Shown here: positions 16,401 to 23,299 of the stretch, in pieces | Layout: each line of letters opens with the position of its first letter | How positions within the stretch are numbered: the stretch's first letter is position 1 | Assembly: GCA_049589355.1 (NCBI GenBank) | Contig: JBAWAP010000026.1 | Coordinates: forward strand, 1-40,117 | Direction: 5' to 3' | Source of the DNA: JBAWAP01 sp049589355 | GTDB taxonomy: Bacteria > Chloroflexota > Anaerolineae > VGOG01 | DNA length: 40,117 nucleotides | Program-made: the position numbers and the translations under genes | Notes under the pieces: model-generated | What the model was told of the DNA's origin: nothing | The model's input: only the letters and a program-made list of their open reading frames with translations | The model's database searches: none

Positions 16401-18792
16401 CCACGTATGCATAGGAGCCGAGGACGAAGACATCGGTGTCCTGCTCCATCATGCAGTATCCTACCTCGCGAAGGTTGGCAGGGTCGGAGACATCTACCAC
16501 CCTCGGCCCGTACCCACCATCGGCTACATAGGCGTAAGAATTAGAGACAAAGACATTGAGGCCAAGTCCTGGGGTGTCGCAGTATCCTACCGCACTAGGG
16601 TTGGTTGGGTTAGAGACATCTATCACCCACAGGCCCTGACTCCAAGTGACCACATAGGCATAGGGGCCACAGACGAAGATATCCTCCACACTAGTTGGGA
16701 GAATCCCCTCCACCACATCTGGGAACGCTTCCGTCTGGCCAACCCTGATTGGATTGGCAGGGTTGGAGATGTCCAGCACTACCAGGCGATTTCTCTCGCC
16801 GACATAAGCGTAGTCCTCTTGCACAGCTACGGCATAGATATCTCCCGCAACGCGCCCCACCAATTCCACATTCGGCTGTATCCCGCCCGGAATGAACTCA
16901 CTCACGCCATTCGATGTGCCAAACCATATGTGTCCCGCATCGTCAGTGGCAATGGATAACACGCAATTGTCCACCAGACCATCAGCAGTGGTGTAGGTGT
17001 GCCAGGTAACACCGTCGAACTCGCTCACACCACCCCCATCAGTACCAAGCCATCCATCCCCACAAGTGCCAAACCATTTGTGGCCTCTTTCATCAACAGC
17101 GATAGCTCGAACGCGATTGTCCGCCAACCCGTTATCAGTAGTGTAGGTGCGCCAGACAGCGCCGTCGAATTCGCTGACGCCGTCAAGGTGGGTACCGACC
17201 CAGACATGCCCCGCTGCGTCAATGGCGAGGCTGCAAATAGAGTTACTCACGAGCCCATCAGCAGTGGTGTAGGTAGCCCATGTAGTACCATCAAACTTAC
17301 TCAGGCCATCATTGGTACCAAACCACTTGTGGCCTGCTTCATCAATAGCGACAGCATAAACGAGATTGTATGCCAGTCCATCATCCGAGCTATAGTTGTA
17401 CCAAGTGCTGCCATCGAACACGCTCACACCACCGCCTGTAGCAAACCATTTGCGTCCCTCACTGTCAACAGCAATGTCTGTGACGGGCCAACTTGGGAGA
17501 CTATAGGCATGCCATTCGTGACCATCGAACTCCCTGACGCCGCCCCAGCTATACGAGTCAGCCACGCCAACCCAAATATGCCCTGCACTATCTACGGCCA
17601 TGGAAGAATACCCGCGGCCTCCAGGGTAGATAAGGCAATGGTTGCGCCAGGCGCTACCATCGAACTCGCTCACGCCAGGCATGGTGCCAAACCATTTGTG
17701 CCCCACCTGGTCCACGGCGACAGCCATCACATAGTTGCCTGCCAGATCATCGGTGATGCGATGAGTGTACCACACAACGCCGTCGAATTCGCTCACGCCA
17801 CAACAGTGTTTACCAAACCACTTGTGGTCTGCTTCATCTACAGCAATAGCGTAGACCCAAGTGCTCACTAGCCCGGTAGTCCAGGTAAGTCCATCAAACT
17901 CACTCACGCCCCCCCTGGTCCCAAACCATTTGTGCCCCACCTCATCCACGGCAATGGCCATCACATAGTCGTTAGCCAGCCCACTGGCGGTGGTGTAAGT
18001 AGTCCAGGTAACTCCATCGAACTCACTCACACCACCCTTGGTACCAAACCATTTGTGCCCCACCTCATCCACGGCGATGGCCATCACGTAGTTGTGCGCC
18101 AGCCCATCGGCGGTGGTGTAGGTCGTCCAGGTAACTCCATCGAACTCGCTTACGCCATCCTTGGTACCAAACCATTTGTGCCCCATCTCGTCCACCGCGA
18201 TGGCCATCACGTAGTCGTTAGCCAACCCATCGGTCATAATGTGAGTACGCCATACACTTCCATCGAATTCGCTCACACCACCGCCCCAAGTGCCAAACCA
18301 CTTGTGGCCCATCTCATCAATGGCGACAGAGCGAACGGAATTGTGCGCCAGTCCATCGGCGATAGTGTAAGTACGCCGTGTGTTTCCGTCGAACTCGTTC
18401 ACACCACCTTCAGTGCCAAACCATTTACGACCCTGCTCGTCAATAGCAATAGCTCGAACCACACTGCTTACCAGCCCATCATCTATGGTATACTTGATGT
18501 AGCTGCCATTATTGCGGTTCCAGCGGACCACACCACCGCTCGTGCCGGCCCACACATAGTTCCCTTCTGCGGTCAGTGCGTTGACCTCGTCGCAATTAGT
18601 ATAGGTGTGCCAGATGCCACCGTCCTGAGCAGCAGGTCGGAATGAAGACAGGGCGGCAGTGGTGGAGGGCAGCGCAACGAAGGAAGCTCGTTGGAATTGG
18701 GCCGCCGTGGACCTCATTTCGCCTGGCACAAGGGCCAGCAGCAGGGCCAAGGCTATAAACAGGTTTATGAGGAAGTACTGTTTGCGTTTCAT
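13486..18792 (-). CDS. Giant secreted triple beta-propeller protein
   Basis: A 1768-residue exported protein. A signal peptide (KRK, then a Leu/Ala-rich core) spans about 1-30. Residues from about 50 to 630 hold 14 copies of a blade of about 41 residues of the form GHKWFGTxGGVSEFDGxTW, with DGLxxNxVxAIAxDE. This is the two-component-regulator propeller (Reg_prop) type, and 14 copies fit two 7-bladed propellers. The next 290 residues or so hold 7 LVIVD repeats (SDVAVSGSYAYVAD, VVDVSDPANP), a third propeller. A carboxypeptidase-regulatory-like domain, a long unrecognised region and an Ig-like domain (PPEVSILTPADGS) follow, and the tail is VYLPLVLRNF. There is no kinase or helix-turn-helix, so it probably binds ligands or surfaces outside the cell. 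AAGGAGG precedes the ATG. Confidence 0.92.
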   Translation of the reverse strand: MKRKQYFLINLFIALALLLALVPGEMRSTAAQFQRASFVALPSTTAALSSFRPAAQDGGIWHTYTNCDEVNALTAEGNYVWAGTSGGVVRWNRNNGSYIKYTIDDGLVSSVVRAIAIDEQGRKWFGTEGGVNEFDGNTRRTYTIADGLAHNSVRSVAIDEMGHKWFGTWGGGVSEFDGSVWRTHIMTDGLANDYVMAIAVDEMGHKWFGTKDGVSEFDGVTWTTYTTADGLAHNYVMAIAVDEVGHKWFGTKGGVSEFDGVTWTTYTTASGLANDYVMAIAVDEVGHKWFGTRGGVSEFDGLTWTTGLVSTWVYAIAVDEADHKWFGKHCCGVSEFDGVVWYTHRITDDLAGNYVMAVAVDQVGHKWFGTMPGVSEFDGSAWRNHCLIYPGGRGYSSMAVDSAGHIWVGVADSYSWGGVREFDGHEWHAYSLPSWPVTDIAVDSEGRKWFATGGGVSVFDGSTWYNYSSDDGLAYNLVYAVAIDEAGHKWFGTNDGLSKFDGTTWATYTTADGLVSNSICSLAIDAAGHVWVGTHLDGVSEFDGAVWRTYTTDNGLADNRVRAIAVDERGHKWFGTCGDGWLGTDGGGVSEFDGVTWHTYTTADGLVDNCVLSIATDDAGHIWFGTSNGVSEFIPGGIQPNVELVGRVAGDIYAVAVQEDYAYVGERNRLVVLDISNPANPIRVGQTEAFPDVVEGILPTSVEDIFVCGPYAYVVTWSQGLWVIDVSNPTNPSAVGYCDTPGLGLNVFVSNSYAYVADGGYGPRVVDVSDPANLREVGYCMMEQDTDVFVLGSYAYVADSHSGLGVIDVSDPANPHVVGSHEMPGGYVGVFVAGSYAYVAATFYCDGVYDYGGLRVLDISNPANPQEVGSLYLGYRTGGNHPVAVSVSGTYVYLAGGYEGLRVVDVSTPTSPTGAGYYDTPGYASDVAVSGSYAYVADGDGGLLILQFTGGPGPFAGTISSIYPAAHSTVSTVMQGGTAYRHFRLTDSGGSPIPNATVVLSTGETAISDASGYFTVAIQADRLGGLGGHAVSVESVIYGGQTYFTQGEPSFEVEVIERRYAHSWECGAVRKASGGVSSGLVAYLSGEVNGGMALTLEENDPDATDDDQVTMAENYTGEAGAGFGADFSPSIEGGLVKVQGPGSHLVGELLLRTEAGVSSTFSDPYQKAAREAQGLMLLAGIADSITGFPGQPFLADILARANITLPYDEVTVGAGVHEQVDLGIDGLQLSFLIGKRDAELNAIDLNLLAATGDMTVMTGHRYYDTLVSEFCVLDLSWQASRLATEIGPIKNLIGNYVGEYVATVQEEVFYHQNTGQVNRIELSITGEGNDLTFTDIDQNRVTTRYIIPGDQIDQTVLNAAHNLRGLIRGVASSESADLEVGNDPIIAEINGLLGNVDFAEYEIIAEDGAQLNLVPEIGLEGTILKIDLGIGVELKQARQLVYQQGALLNGQLYPTASYQADGYVSRAGKNWLQLAANAVGGLWDLVKDAFNWVWRQVTSGMGWVIGTVSKTVDGVIQGGAQVIAPTGTQLYATVSGPRAATIRQANSITLTAVGWVPTSTGSTSRLGLSPAVTTASGEGFVVGGIYQFQPYTLAMSPAATLVITYTDEAAAGVDESRIGMFRWNLEGSNWQPMAAQIDLANNMFTASITQLGTFALGYDGTPPEVSILTPADGSVMANPLPLISALVVDTGVGINPATVQMRLDGQVVPAEYITGTGQLLYLPGTPLADGLHTVTVSAADVVGNPASVTTSFQVEIHRVYLPLVLRNF
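17921..18292 (-). repeat. 123-bp tandem coding repeats in the propeller gene
   Basis: Near-identical units begin at 17921, 18044 and 18167 (period 123 bp, 41 codons), with the next at 18293. The DNA similarity is higher than the fold needs, which suggests recent duplication or ongoing homogenisation of blades. Confidence 0.75.
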
Positions 18793-18946
18793 GGTTTTGC
18801 CTCCTTGTTCTGGCTTCCAATGCCAGACGTCAGAGATTGTTCCCGGCCTCATGACCCCAGTGGCCTCCGCAGGCCTCGCCGCACCGCTTCGGCCAATGCC
18901 TCTGATTGGCGTATCCAGAGTTGGTGGTAGACTTGCATTGCATGGC

Positions 18947-19249
18947 TTACGGCTCGGAGATGGCAGCGAGTTGGGCGTTGATGGTCTCGACAGCGTCGGC
19001 GTACCACTGCCATTGCAGGTAGTCATCGTCCGCTTCAAAATCTTCGCTGCCCTGGGCTGTGTAGCACGTGCGTAAATCCTCCAGTGTGCAATCCCACTTG
19101 GCTTCCAATTCTCGAATGTCAGCTTGATAACGCGCCAGGCGTCCTAGCAGGATCATGCGGGCATGTTGTCGGGCTGCCACCAGTGGATCAGGATAGCCCA
19201 GGGTTGCGAGGATACTTTCAGTAGTGTAAGATTTGACAGATATGTCCAT
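18947..19249 (-). CDS. Small protein of the toxin-antitoxin island
   Basis: A 100-residue acidic helical protein. HARMILLGRLARYQADIRELEAK forms a long helix, and the tail contains SEDFEADDDYLQWQW. I recall similar small proteins beside toxin-antitoxin genes, possibly as antitoxins for TumE-like toxins, but I cannot name the family with confidence and no such toxin is visible. AAGGAGAG five bases before the ATG at 19249 fixes the start; a GTG two codons earlier overlaps the ribosome site. It follows the DUF433 gene by 11 bases. Confidence 0.72.
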   Translation of the reverse strand: MDISVKSYTTESILATLGYPDPLVAARQHARMILLGRLARYQADIRELEAKWDCTLEDLRTCYTAQGSEDFEADDDYLQWQWYADAVETINAQLAAISEP

Positions 19250-19260
19250 CAGCACTCTCC

Positions 19261-19461
19261 TTAAACTGAGGCAGCGGCATAAGCCAGTGCAGCCCGGATA
19301 TCCGCCTTGGTCAGGCGCGGATATGCATCCAGCAAGTCGGCCTCTGTAGCGCCTTCGCTAAGCTTGCGGATGATGAGCTCTACCGGAATGCGTGTGCCGC
19401 GAATCACTGGTTTGCCAAGCATGACAGCAGGGTTGATTTCGATACGATCTGCTGTAAACAT
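19261..19461 (-). CDS. DUF433 antitoxin-like protein, copy 1
   Basis: A 66-residue DUF433 protein with the family pattern RIEINPAVMLGKPVIRGTRIPVE, a helix-turn-helix-like middle (SEGATEADLLDAYPRLTKADIRAAL) and a C-terminal AYAA. Members are often paired with DUF5615 PIN-like toxins, but none is present. AGGAG just before the ATG at 19461 fixes this start. It lies 42 bases after the PemK toxin gene and could belong to that operon. Confidence 0.85.
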   Translation of the reverse strand: MFTADRIEINPAVMLGKPVIRGTRIPVELIIRKLSEGATEADLLDAYPRLTKADIRAALAYAAASV

Positions 19462-19503
19462 GACACTCCTGCAGTCCATTTGTGTGGGTAGCGAACAGGG
19501 CAC

Positions 19504-19857
19504 TCATCGCAGTCCCAGTGCTTTCTTCAACCGAATGTCTACCTCAGCCATCAGGCGCTCGCTCAACTGTCCCAGACGGCCGGTTAGCAGTGTGTGGTCT
19601 AGCGTCATCAGCTTCCCACACCGCACCGCTGACCCCACTCGTAGCCCCGTAGCTGCAAAATCCCCATCGCTGAGGTCAAACACCAGGTCGGTCGCTTCGA
19701 TCTGCCCGGTGCGGGACGTGATGAAGGCCAGGATGCAATCACGACCTGGTCGCCCGGTCGCCGACACCACCAGGGCCGGGCGTCGTTTGGCCGACGACAA
19801 GTCGGTGAACGGGTAGATGGCCAGTACTACCGATCCCCGTCTCATGCTGTCGTCCAT
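19504..19857 (-). CDS. PemK/MazF-like toxin
   Basis: A 117-residue PemK/MazF family protein; the family cleaves mRNA as a ribosome-linked or free endoribonuclease. The pattern is present in order: RRGSVVLAIYPFTDLSSAKRRPALVVS, a central FITSR and the C-terminal SAVRCGKLMTLDHTLLTGRLGQLS. The gene starts inside the end of the upstream antitoxin gene, overlapping by 16 bases, which is typical of toxin-antitoxin pairs. AAGGAG lies about 8 bases before the ATG. Confidence 0.9.
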   Translation of the reverse strand: MDDSMRRGSVVLAIYPFTDLSSAKRRPALVVSATGRPGRDCILAFITSRTGQIEATDLVFDLSDGDFAATGLRVGSAVRCGKLMTLDHTLLTGRLGQLSERLMAEVDIRLKKALGLR

Positions 19858-20156
19858 TCAAACCGCTCCTTCAGGTCATCGTCGCTATACAGGTCCGGCT
19901 CGTCGGCCAGCCAGTCAAACGCTCCCCCTTGCATAGCCAGATGGGCCAGCTCATCGGCGCTCGGCTCGCTCAGGTCCAACTCCAACCTGCTCATCACGGT
20001 GGACATCATACGTATCGCGGCTTCCAGCACGTCGGCCAGGGCCGTGCTCTCCTCCGGTGAAAGATGGACCTCCAGCCGCTGGCGAGTTGCACCAGCCAGC
20101 CGTGCTTGCTGAGCTAGTGTATACAATCGCGTCCAGGTAGCCTGTTCAATGGTCAT
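19842..20156 (-). CDS. Antitoxin partner of the PemK-like toxin
   Basis: A 104-residue acidic, mainly helical protein, with RLEVHLSPEESTALADVLEAAI in the middle and a very acidic tail (DEPDLYSDDDLKERFEW). I do not recognise a DNA-binding motif. The position directly before and overlapping the PemK gene, the size and the charge make it the likely antitoxin, with the acidic tail as the toxin-binding part. It follows GGAGAG and a TTGCAA-16-TATAAC promoter. Confidence 0.8.
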   Translation of the reverse strand: MTIEQATWTRLYTLAQQARLAGATRQRLEVHLSPEESTALADVLEAAIRMMSTVMSRLELDLSEPSADELAHLAMQGGAFDWLADEPDLYSDDDLKERFEWTTA

Positions 20157-20180
20157 CGCACTCTCCTATTCTTCCTCTTC

Positions 20181-20208
20181 GTGTTATATTCCGCTTTTCA
20201 TCCCTTGC
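20181..20208 (-). promoter_or_regulatory. Promoter of the PemK toxin-antitoxin operon
   Basis: On the minus strand, TTGCAA (20208-20203) and TATAAC (20186-20181) are 16 bases apart, some 25 bases before the antitoxin ATG. Confidence 0.5.
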
Positions 20209-20253
20209 AATACCCGCTCCGGCGTTAGCGGCAGCTACACGCATCATCATACC

Positions 20254-20493
20254 CTATGCAGGCAGTGGCACCAAGATATCGTGGTACATCACTTCGGCAG
20301 CATAAGCCAGTGCTGCCTGAATATCCCCCATAGTTAACTGAGGGTAGGCATCTTGAATCTCTTCCGGCGTCATCCCATCGGCCAAGCTCCCCACGATCAT
20401 TGATACGGGGATACGTGTGCCCTTGATGCACGGATCACCGTGATGCAAATCTGGCGCAATCACAATCCTTTCCCGCCATTGTACTCGTTCCAT
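20254..20493 (-). CDS. DUF433 antitoxin-like protein, copy 2
   Basis: A 79-residue DUF433 protein with RIVIAPDLHHGDPCIKGTRIPVSMI, then MTPEEIQDAYPQLTMGDIQAALAYAAE. It is a diverged paralogue of the copy at 19261 and again lacks an adjacent DUF5615 toxin, since only 97 bases separate it from the next gene. AAGGAGGTG precedes the ATG at 20493, and a TTGACA-18-TACAAT promoter lies upstream. Confidence 0.87.
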   Translation of the reverse strand: MERVQWRERIVIAPDLHHGDPCIKGTRIPVSMIVGSLADGMTPEEIQDAYPQLTMGDIQAALAYAAEVMYHDILVPLPA

Positions 20494-20537
20494 TTCTGTC
20501 ACCTCCTTGACCTCATGACACACCCAATCCACCTGCG

Positions 20538-20567
20538 ATTGTAGCACACCCGTACGTAACCTGTCAA
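20538..20567 (-). promoter_or_regulatory. Promoter of DUF433 copy 2
   Basis: On the minus strand, a perfect TTGACA (20567-20562) and TACAAT (20543-20538) lie 18 bases apart, between the HAD gene stop and the DUF433 start. Confidence 0.65.
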
Positions 20568-20581
20568 ACCAGGCTGATTTG

Positions 20582-21481
20582 TCATCGCTTCCACGGTGGC
20601 GTTTCGGGCATGAATCGCTCGAAATCGGCGATCAACCCGGCCTCGTAGTCGCCGGCATACTCCTCGGCCAGGAACTTGTGCAGTCCTTCCTCGTAGAACC
20701 GCTGCCACGACTCCTCTTCGTGGCCAGGGTTGATGGGGAAGAATAAGGCATCGCTGTCCCGTGCGGCCTCTAAGTCGCCTAACGCATCGCCGATCACCAT
20801 TATGTGGTTAGGCACGTACTGTCCCTTGGTAGCCAGGGCGATGTGTTCGCCCTTCGTGCCCATCTCCTGTCCAGCGATGACCCGAACGTAGCGAGCAATG
20901 TCGTGCTCCTGCCACTCCCGCGTCAGCGCCTCCACCGGCGTGGCCGAGACGACGATCATGTCGGCTTTGTCGGCCAGGAAGTCTAGGCTTTCGCGCACAT
21001 AGGGGAAGGGCGGCACGCCGTGAACCATATCGGCCACCGTGGCATTGATGCCGGTCGTCCAGGCCAAGGCCCGTTCCAGTTCCGGGTCAGGGTGCTCAGC
21101 CATGTAGGCCCGCAGGCCATCATTGCTCTTGGGAAACCTCCCATCGGCGATGAACTCGCGGACGTGGGGCACTTGTGGAATGTTTGCGTGGCGGGCAATC
21201 ACCTCGGGTCGCTCGCGCAACAGATCTAAGACCATCACCAGCGCGGGCCAGCGGTTGATGCCGCGCCACTTGGAGTAGAGATTGACAAACAGCGCAGCAT
21301 CACGGGCATATTTCGAGACCGGCTGCAAACCCCAGTGCTTAATAGTGTTAGGAGTGAAACACTCCTTGTGCTTGATCTCCATCGTGTCGAAAGCGCAACC
21401 ATCCGAGTCAATGCCGACGAAGAAATCGAACTCGGTCTGCATTTTCATCAATGGCTGTGCTGCTTCGTGGACTTTTGTCAT
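20582..21481 (-). CDS. HAD-superfamily hydrolase
   Basis: A 299-residue HAD phosphatase. Motif I is GIDSDG with Asp25 and Asp27 as nucleophile and acid/base, motif II is SATP (179-182), and the motif III/IV region is GDALGD (231-236), with a candidate Lys at 210. A large helical cap lies between motifs I and II. These proteins usually remove phosphate from small metabolites. It is transcribed divergently from the IclR regulator of the sugar-acid operon and shares a palindrome with its promoter, so a sugar-phosphate substrate is a fair inference. GGAGGTGGAACT fixes the ATG at 21481. Confidence 0.88.
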   Translation of the reverse strand: MTKVHEAAQPLMKMQTEFDFFVGIDSDGCAFDTMEIKHKECFTPNTIKHWGLQPVSKYARDAALFVNLYSKWRGINRWPALVMVLDLLRERPEVIARHANIPQVPHVREFIADGRFPKSNDGLRAYMAEHPDPELERALAWTTGINATVADMVHGVPPFPYVRESLDFLADKADMIVVSATPVEALTREWQEHDIARYVRVIAGQEMGTKGEHIALATKGQYVPNHIMVIGDALGDLEAARDSDALFFPINPGHEEESWQRFYEEGLHKFLAEEYAGDYEAGLIADFERFMPETPPWKR

Positions 21482-21511
21482 AGTTCCACCTCCAGTAGTC
21501 TGGTCAAACCT

Positions 21512-21540
21512 ATTATACCCCAAACGATGCGAAACTTCAA
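21512..21540 (-). promoter_or_regulatory. Promoter of the HAD hydrolase gene
   Basis: On the minus strand, TTGAAG (21540-21535) and a perfect TATAAT (21517-21512) are 17 bases apart, about 30 bases before the HAD ATG. Confidence 0.7.
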
Positions 21541-21553
21541 GATGGAATCTTGA
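21537..21553. promoter_or_regulatory. Operator candidate between divergent HAD and IclR promoters
   Basis: TCAAGATGGAATCTTGA is a perfect 7+3+7 palindrome that overlaps the -35 boxes of both divergent promoters. A regulator bound here could control both genes; the adjacent IclR protein is the obvious candidate. Confidence 0.6.
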
Positions 21554-21578
21554 CAGATGGCTGGAAGTGTGTTACAAT
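21550..21578 (+). promoter_or_regulatory. Promoter of the IclR regulator gene
   Basis: TTGACA (21550-21555) and TACAAT (21573-21578) are 17 bases apart; a TATAAT also starts at 21578. The IclR ATG at 21611 is about 30 bases downstream. Confidence 0.7.
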
Positions 21579-21610
21579 ATAATCAGAAAGTGAGACCTCC
21601 GTTTCACAGA

Positions 21611-22432
21611 ATGAAACCAAAGGCCAAACAATCCCCTCAGCGCGACTACTCCATCCAGGTCTTACAGCGAGGCATAAAGGTACTCGATGCCTTGCTCGAT
21701 GCTCGTATCCCACTCAACCTGGAACAAATCTGTGCTTACACCGAGCTGCCCAAGTCAACGGCTTTTCGAATCATCATGAATTTACTCCAGGGCCAATACT
21801 TGGTCGAAACAGAGAAAGGCTACTGGCTAGGGTTGAAAATGCTGCGTTTTGGCGCCTTGGTCGAAGAGAAATTAGACCTGATGCAGGAAGCACGCCCCTT
21901 TCTTAATCAGTTACGCGATCAAGTCAATGAAACCATCCACTTGGCTGTACTTGATGACGACCTGCGGGTGGTCTATGTGGAGAAGCTTTCTACGCAACAC
22001 GCCGTTGGACTGATGATGTCGCAGATTGGAAGTACCGCTCCTATGTATTGCACTGCTTTGGGTAAGGCGATGGCAGCATTTCGACCCGAGGACGAGGTCT
22101 GTCATTGGATTCGAGCGCATGGCTTAAAACCCATTACCGAGGCCACACTTATTGATGAAGATGCTTTCTTACAGGAGCTACGTGAAATCCGCTCTCGAGG
22201 TTACGCTGTTGATAACGGTGAATTCGAGGCCAGTGTCCGATGTATTGCTGCGCCAATTCGAGATAGAACTGGCAGGGTTATCGCCGCCGTCAGCATTTCC
22301 AGCCCGGACACCCGCATGCCTATGCCCCTGATCGGCAGTTCTATGGCCATGCAAGTTGTCAACACTGCCCAGCTCATCTCTCAGGCTCTCGGCTACCCAT
22401 CGGGTGTTGGAGGTGACGTTATCCCAAGATAA
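21611..22432 (+). CDS. IclR-family transcriptional regulator
   Basis: A 273-residue IclR regulator. The winged helix spans about 15-75 (SIQVLQRGIKVLDALLD, then LPKSTAFRIIMNLL). The effector domain covers the rest, with the typical LVEEKLDLMQEARPFL, the TALGKAMAAF motif and GYAVDNGEFEASVRCIAAPI. IclR members often control aromatic or sugar-acid catabolism, and this one precedes a KDPG aldolase/KDG kinase operon on the same strand. The ATG at 21611 is chosen because the family begins there and the longer frame would overlap the promoter; the ribosome site is weak. The 104 bases between it and the next gene hold only short hairpins. Confidence 0.93.
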   Translation: MKPKAKQSPQRDYSIQVLQRGIKVLDALLDARIPLNLEQICAYTELPKSTAFRIIMNLLQGQYLVETEKGYWLGLKMLRFGALVEEKLDLMQEARPFLNQLRDQVNETIHLAVLDDDLRVVYVEKLSTQHAVGLMMSQIGSTAPMYCTALGKAMAAFRPEDEVCHWIRAHGLKPITEATLIDEDAFLQELREIRSRGYAVDNGEFEASVRCIAAPIRDRTGRVIAAVSISSPDTRMPMPLIGSSMAMQVVNTAQLISQALGYPSGVGGDVIPR

Positions 22433-22536
22433 ATGTTGGCAGATTGCCACCCATCATACTGTACTTGTTTCTGCAGAATTATCTGGTCGAGGGCCTGACC
22501 GCCGGAGCGGTTAAGGAATAGTAAGGATGGAGGAAC

Positions 22537-23283
22537 ATGAAATTCGCAGGTAAAGTGGCTATCGTAACCGGTGCCGCCCGGGGCATAGGTGAAGCCATCG
22601 CGCTTACGCTGGCCCGTGAGGGGGCAGACGTCGTCGTTACCGATGTGGATTGGGAAGGTGCCCGGCGGGTAGCGCAAGAGATCGAAGGACTGGGGCGTAA
22701 GGCCAAGGCTATCCAGGCCGATGTCTCCCAACGCGAAGCAGTACAGCAACTGGTTAGCGAAACGGTCACCGTCTTCGGTAGGATTGACATCCTGGTGAAC
22801 AACGCCGGGATCATCCGGCGAGGGACCTTCGTCGAGCACAGTCCACAGGACTGGGAGAAGGTGCTCAGCGTCAACCTGGGAGGTACTTTCAACTGTACCC
22901 AAGAGGTGGTTCCTCTTATGATAAAACAAGGAGGGGGAAAGATCATCAACATCTCCTCCGTGGCAGGCAAGGTAGGAGACCTCGCCTCCGCCCCGTCGTA
23001 TGGGACGTCCAAGGGAGCTATCAATACCCTCACCAAATCCCTGGCGCGGGAGCTGGCTCCTTATGGGATCAACGTGAACGCCGTGGCCCCCCACGCCATC
23101 GAGACCGACATGAGCCGGGAGTGGTCGGAGGAAAAGCGGCGGCAGATTGTGGAAGCCATCCCCTTGAAGAGACTGGGAAAACCACAAGACGTGGCCGAAG
23201 CGGTGGCATTTCTCGCCTCGGATGGTGCGGACTTCATCACAGGTGAGATCCTCGACGTCAACGGCGGTTATTTGATGGATTAA
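22537..23283 (+). CDS. SDR-family oxidoreductase (FabG-like), sugar-acid operon
   Basis: A classical short-chain dehydrogenase of 248 residues. TGAARGIG (11-18) binds the dinucleotide, NNAG is at 88-91, and Ser140/141, Tyr155 and Lys159 form the catalytic set. Asp36 and Asp38 after the second beta strand favour NAD over NADP. It is the first structural gene after the regulator and 16 bases before the mannonate-type SDR, so a role in oxidising or reducing a sugar or sugar acid fits better than fatty-acid synthesis. AGGATGGAGGAAC precedes the ATG. Confidence 0.92.
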   Translation: MKFAGKVAIVTGAARGIGEAIALTLAREGADVVVTDVDWEGARRVAQEIEGLGRKAKAIQADVSQREAVQQLVSETVTVFGRIDILVNNAGIIRRGTFVEHSPQDWEKVLSVNLGGTFNCTQEVVPLMIKQGGGKIINISSVAGKVGDLASAPSYGTSKGAINTLTKSLARELAPYGINVNAVAPHAIETDMSREWSEEKRRQIVEAIPLKRLGKPQDVAEAVAFLASDGADFITGEILDVNGGYLMD

Positions 23284-23299
23284 TCCTGAGGTATGCTCT

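Noticed and set aside
17000..18645. Regularly spaced DNA repeats that might suggest a CRISPR array
   Set aside because: The units are about 123 bp long, lie in frame inside one gene and encode propeller blades; there are no short repeats with unique spacers.
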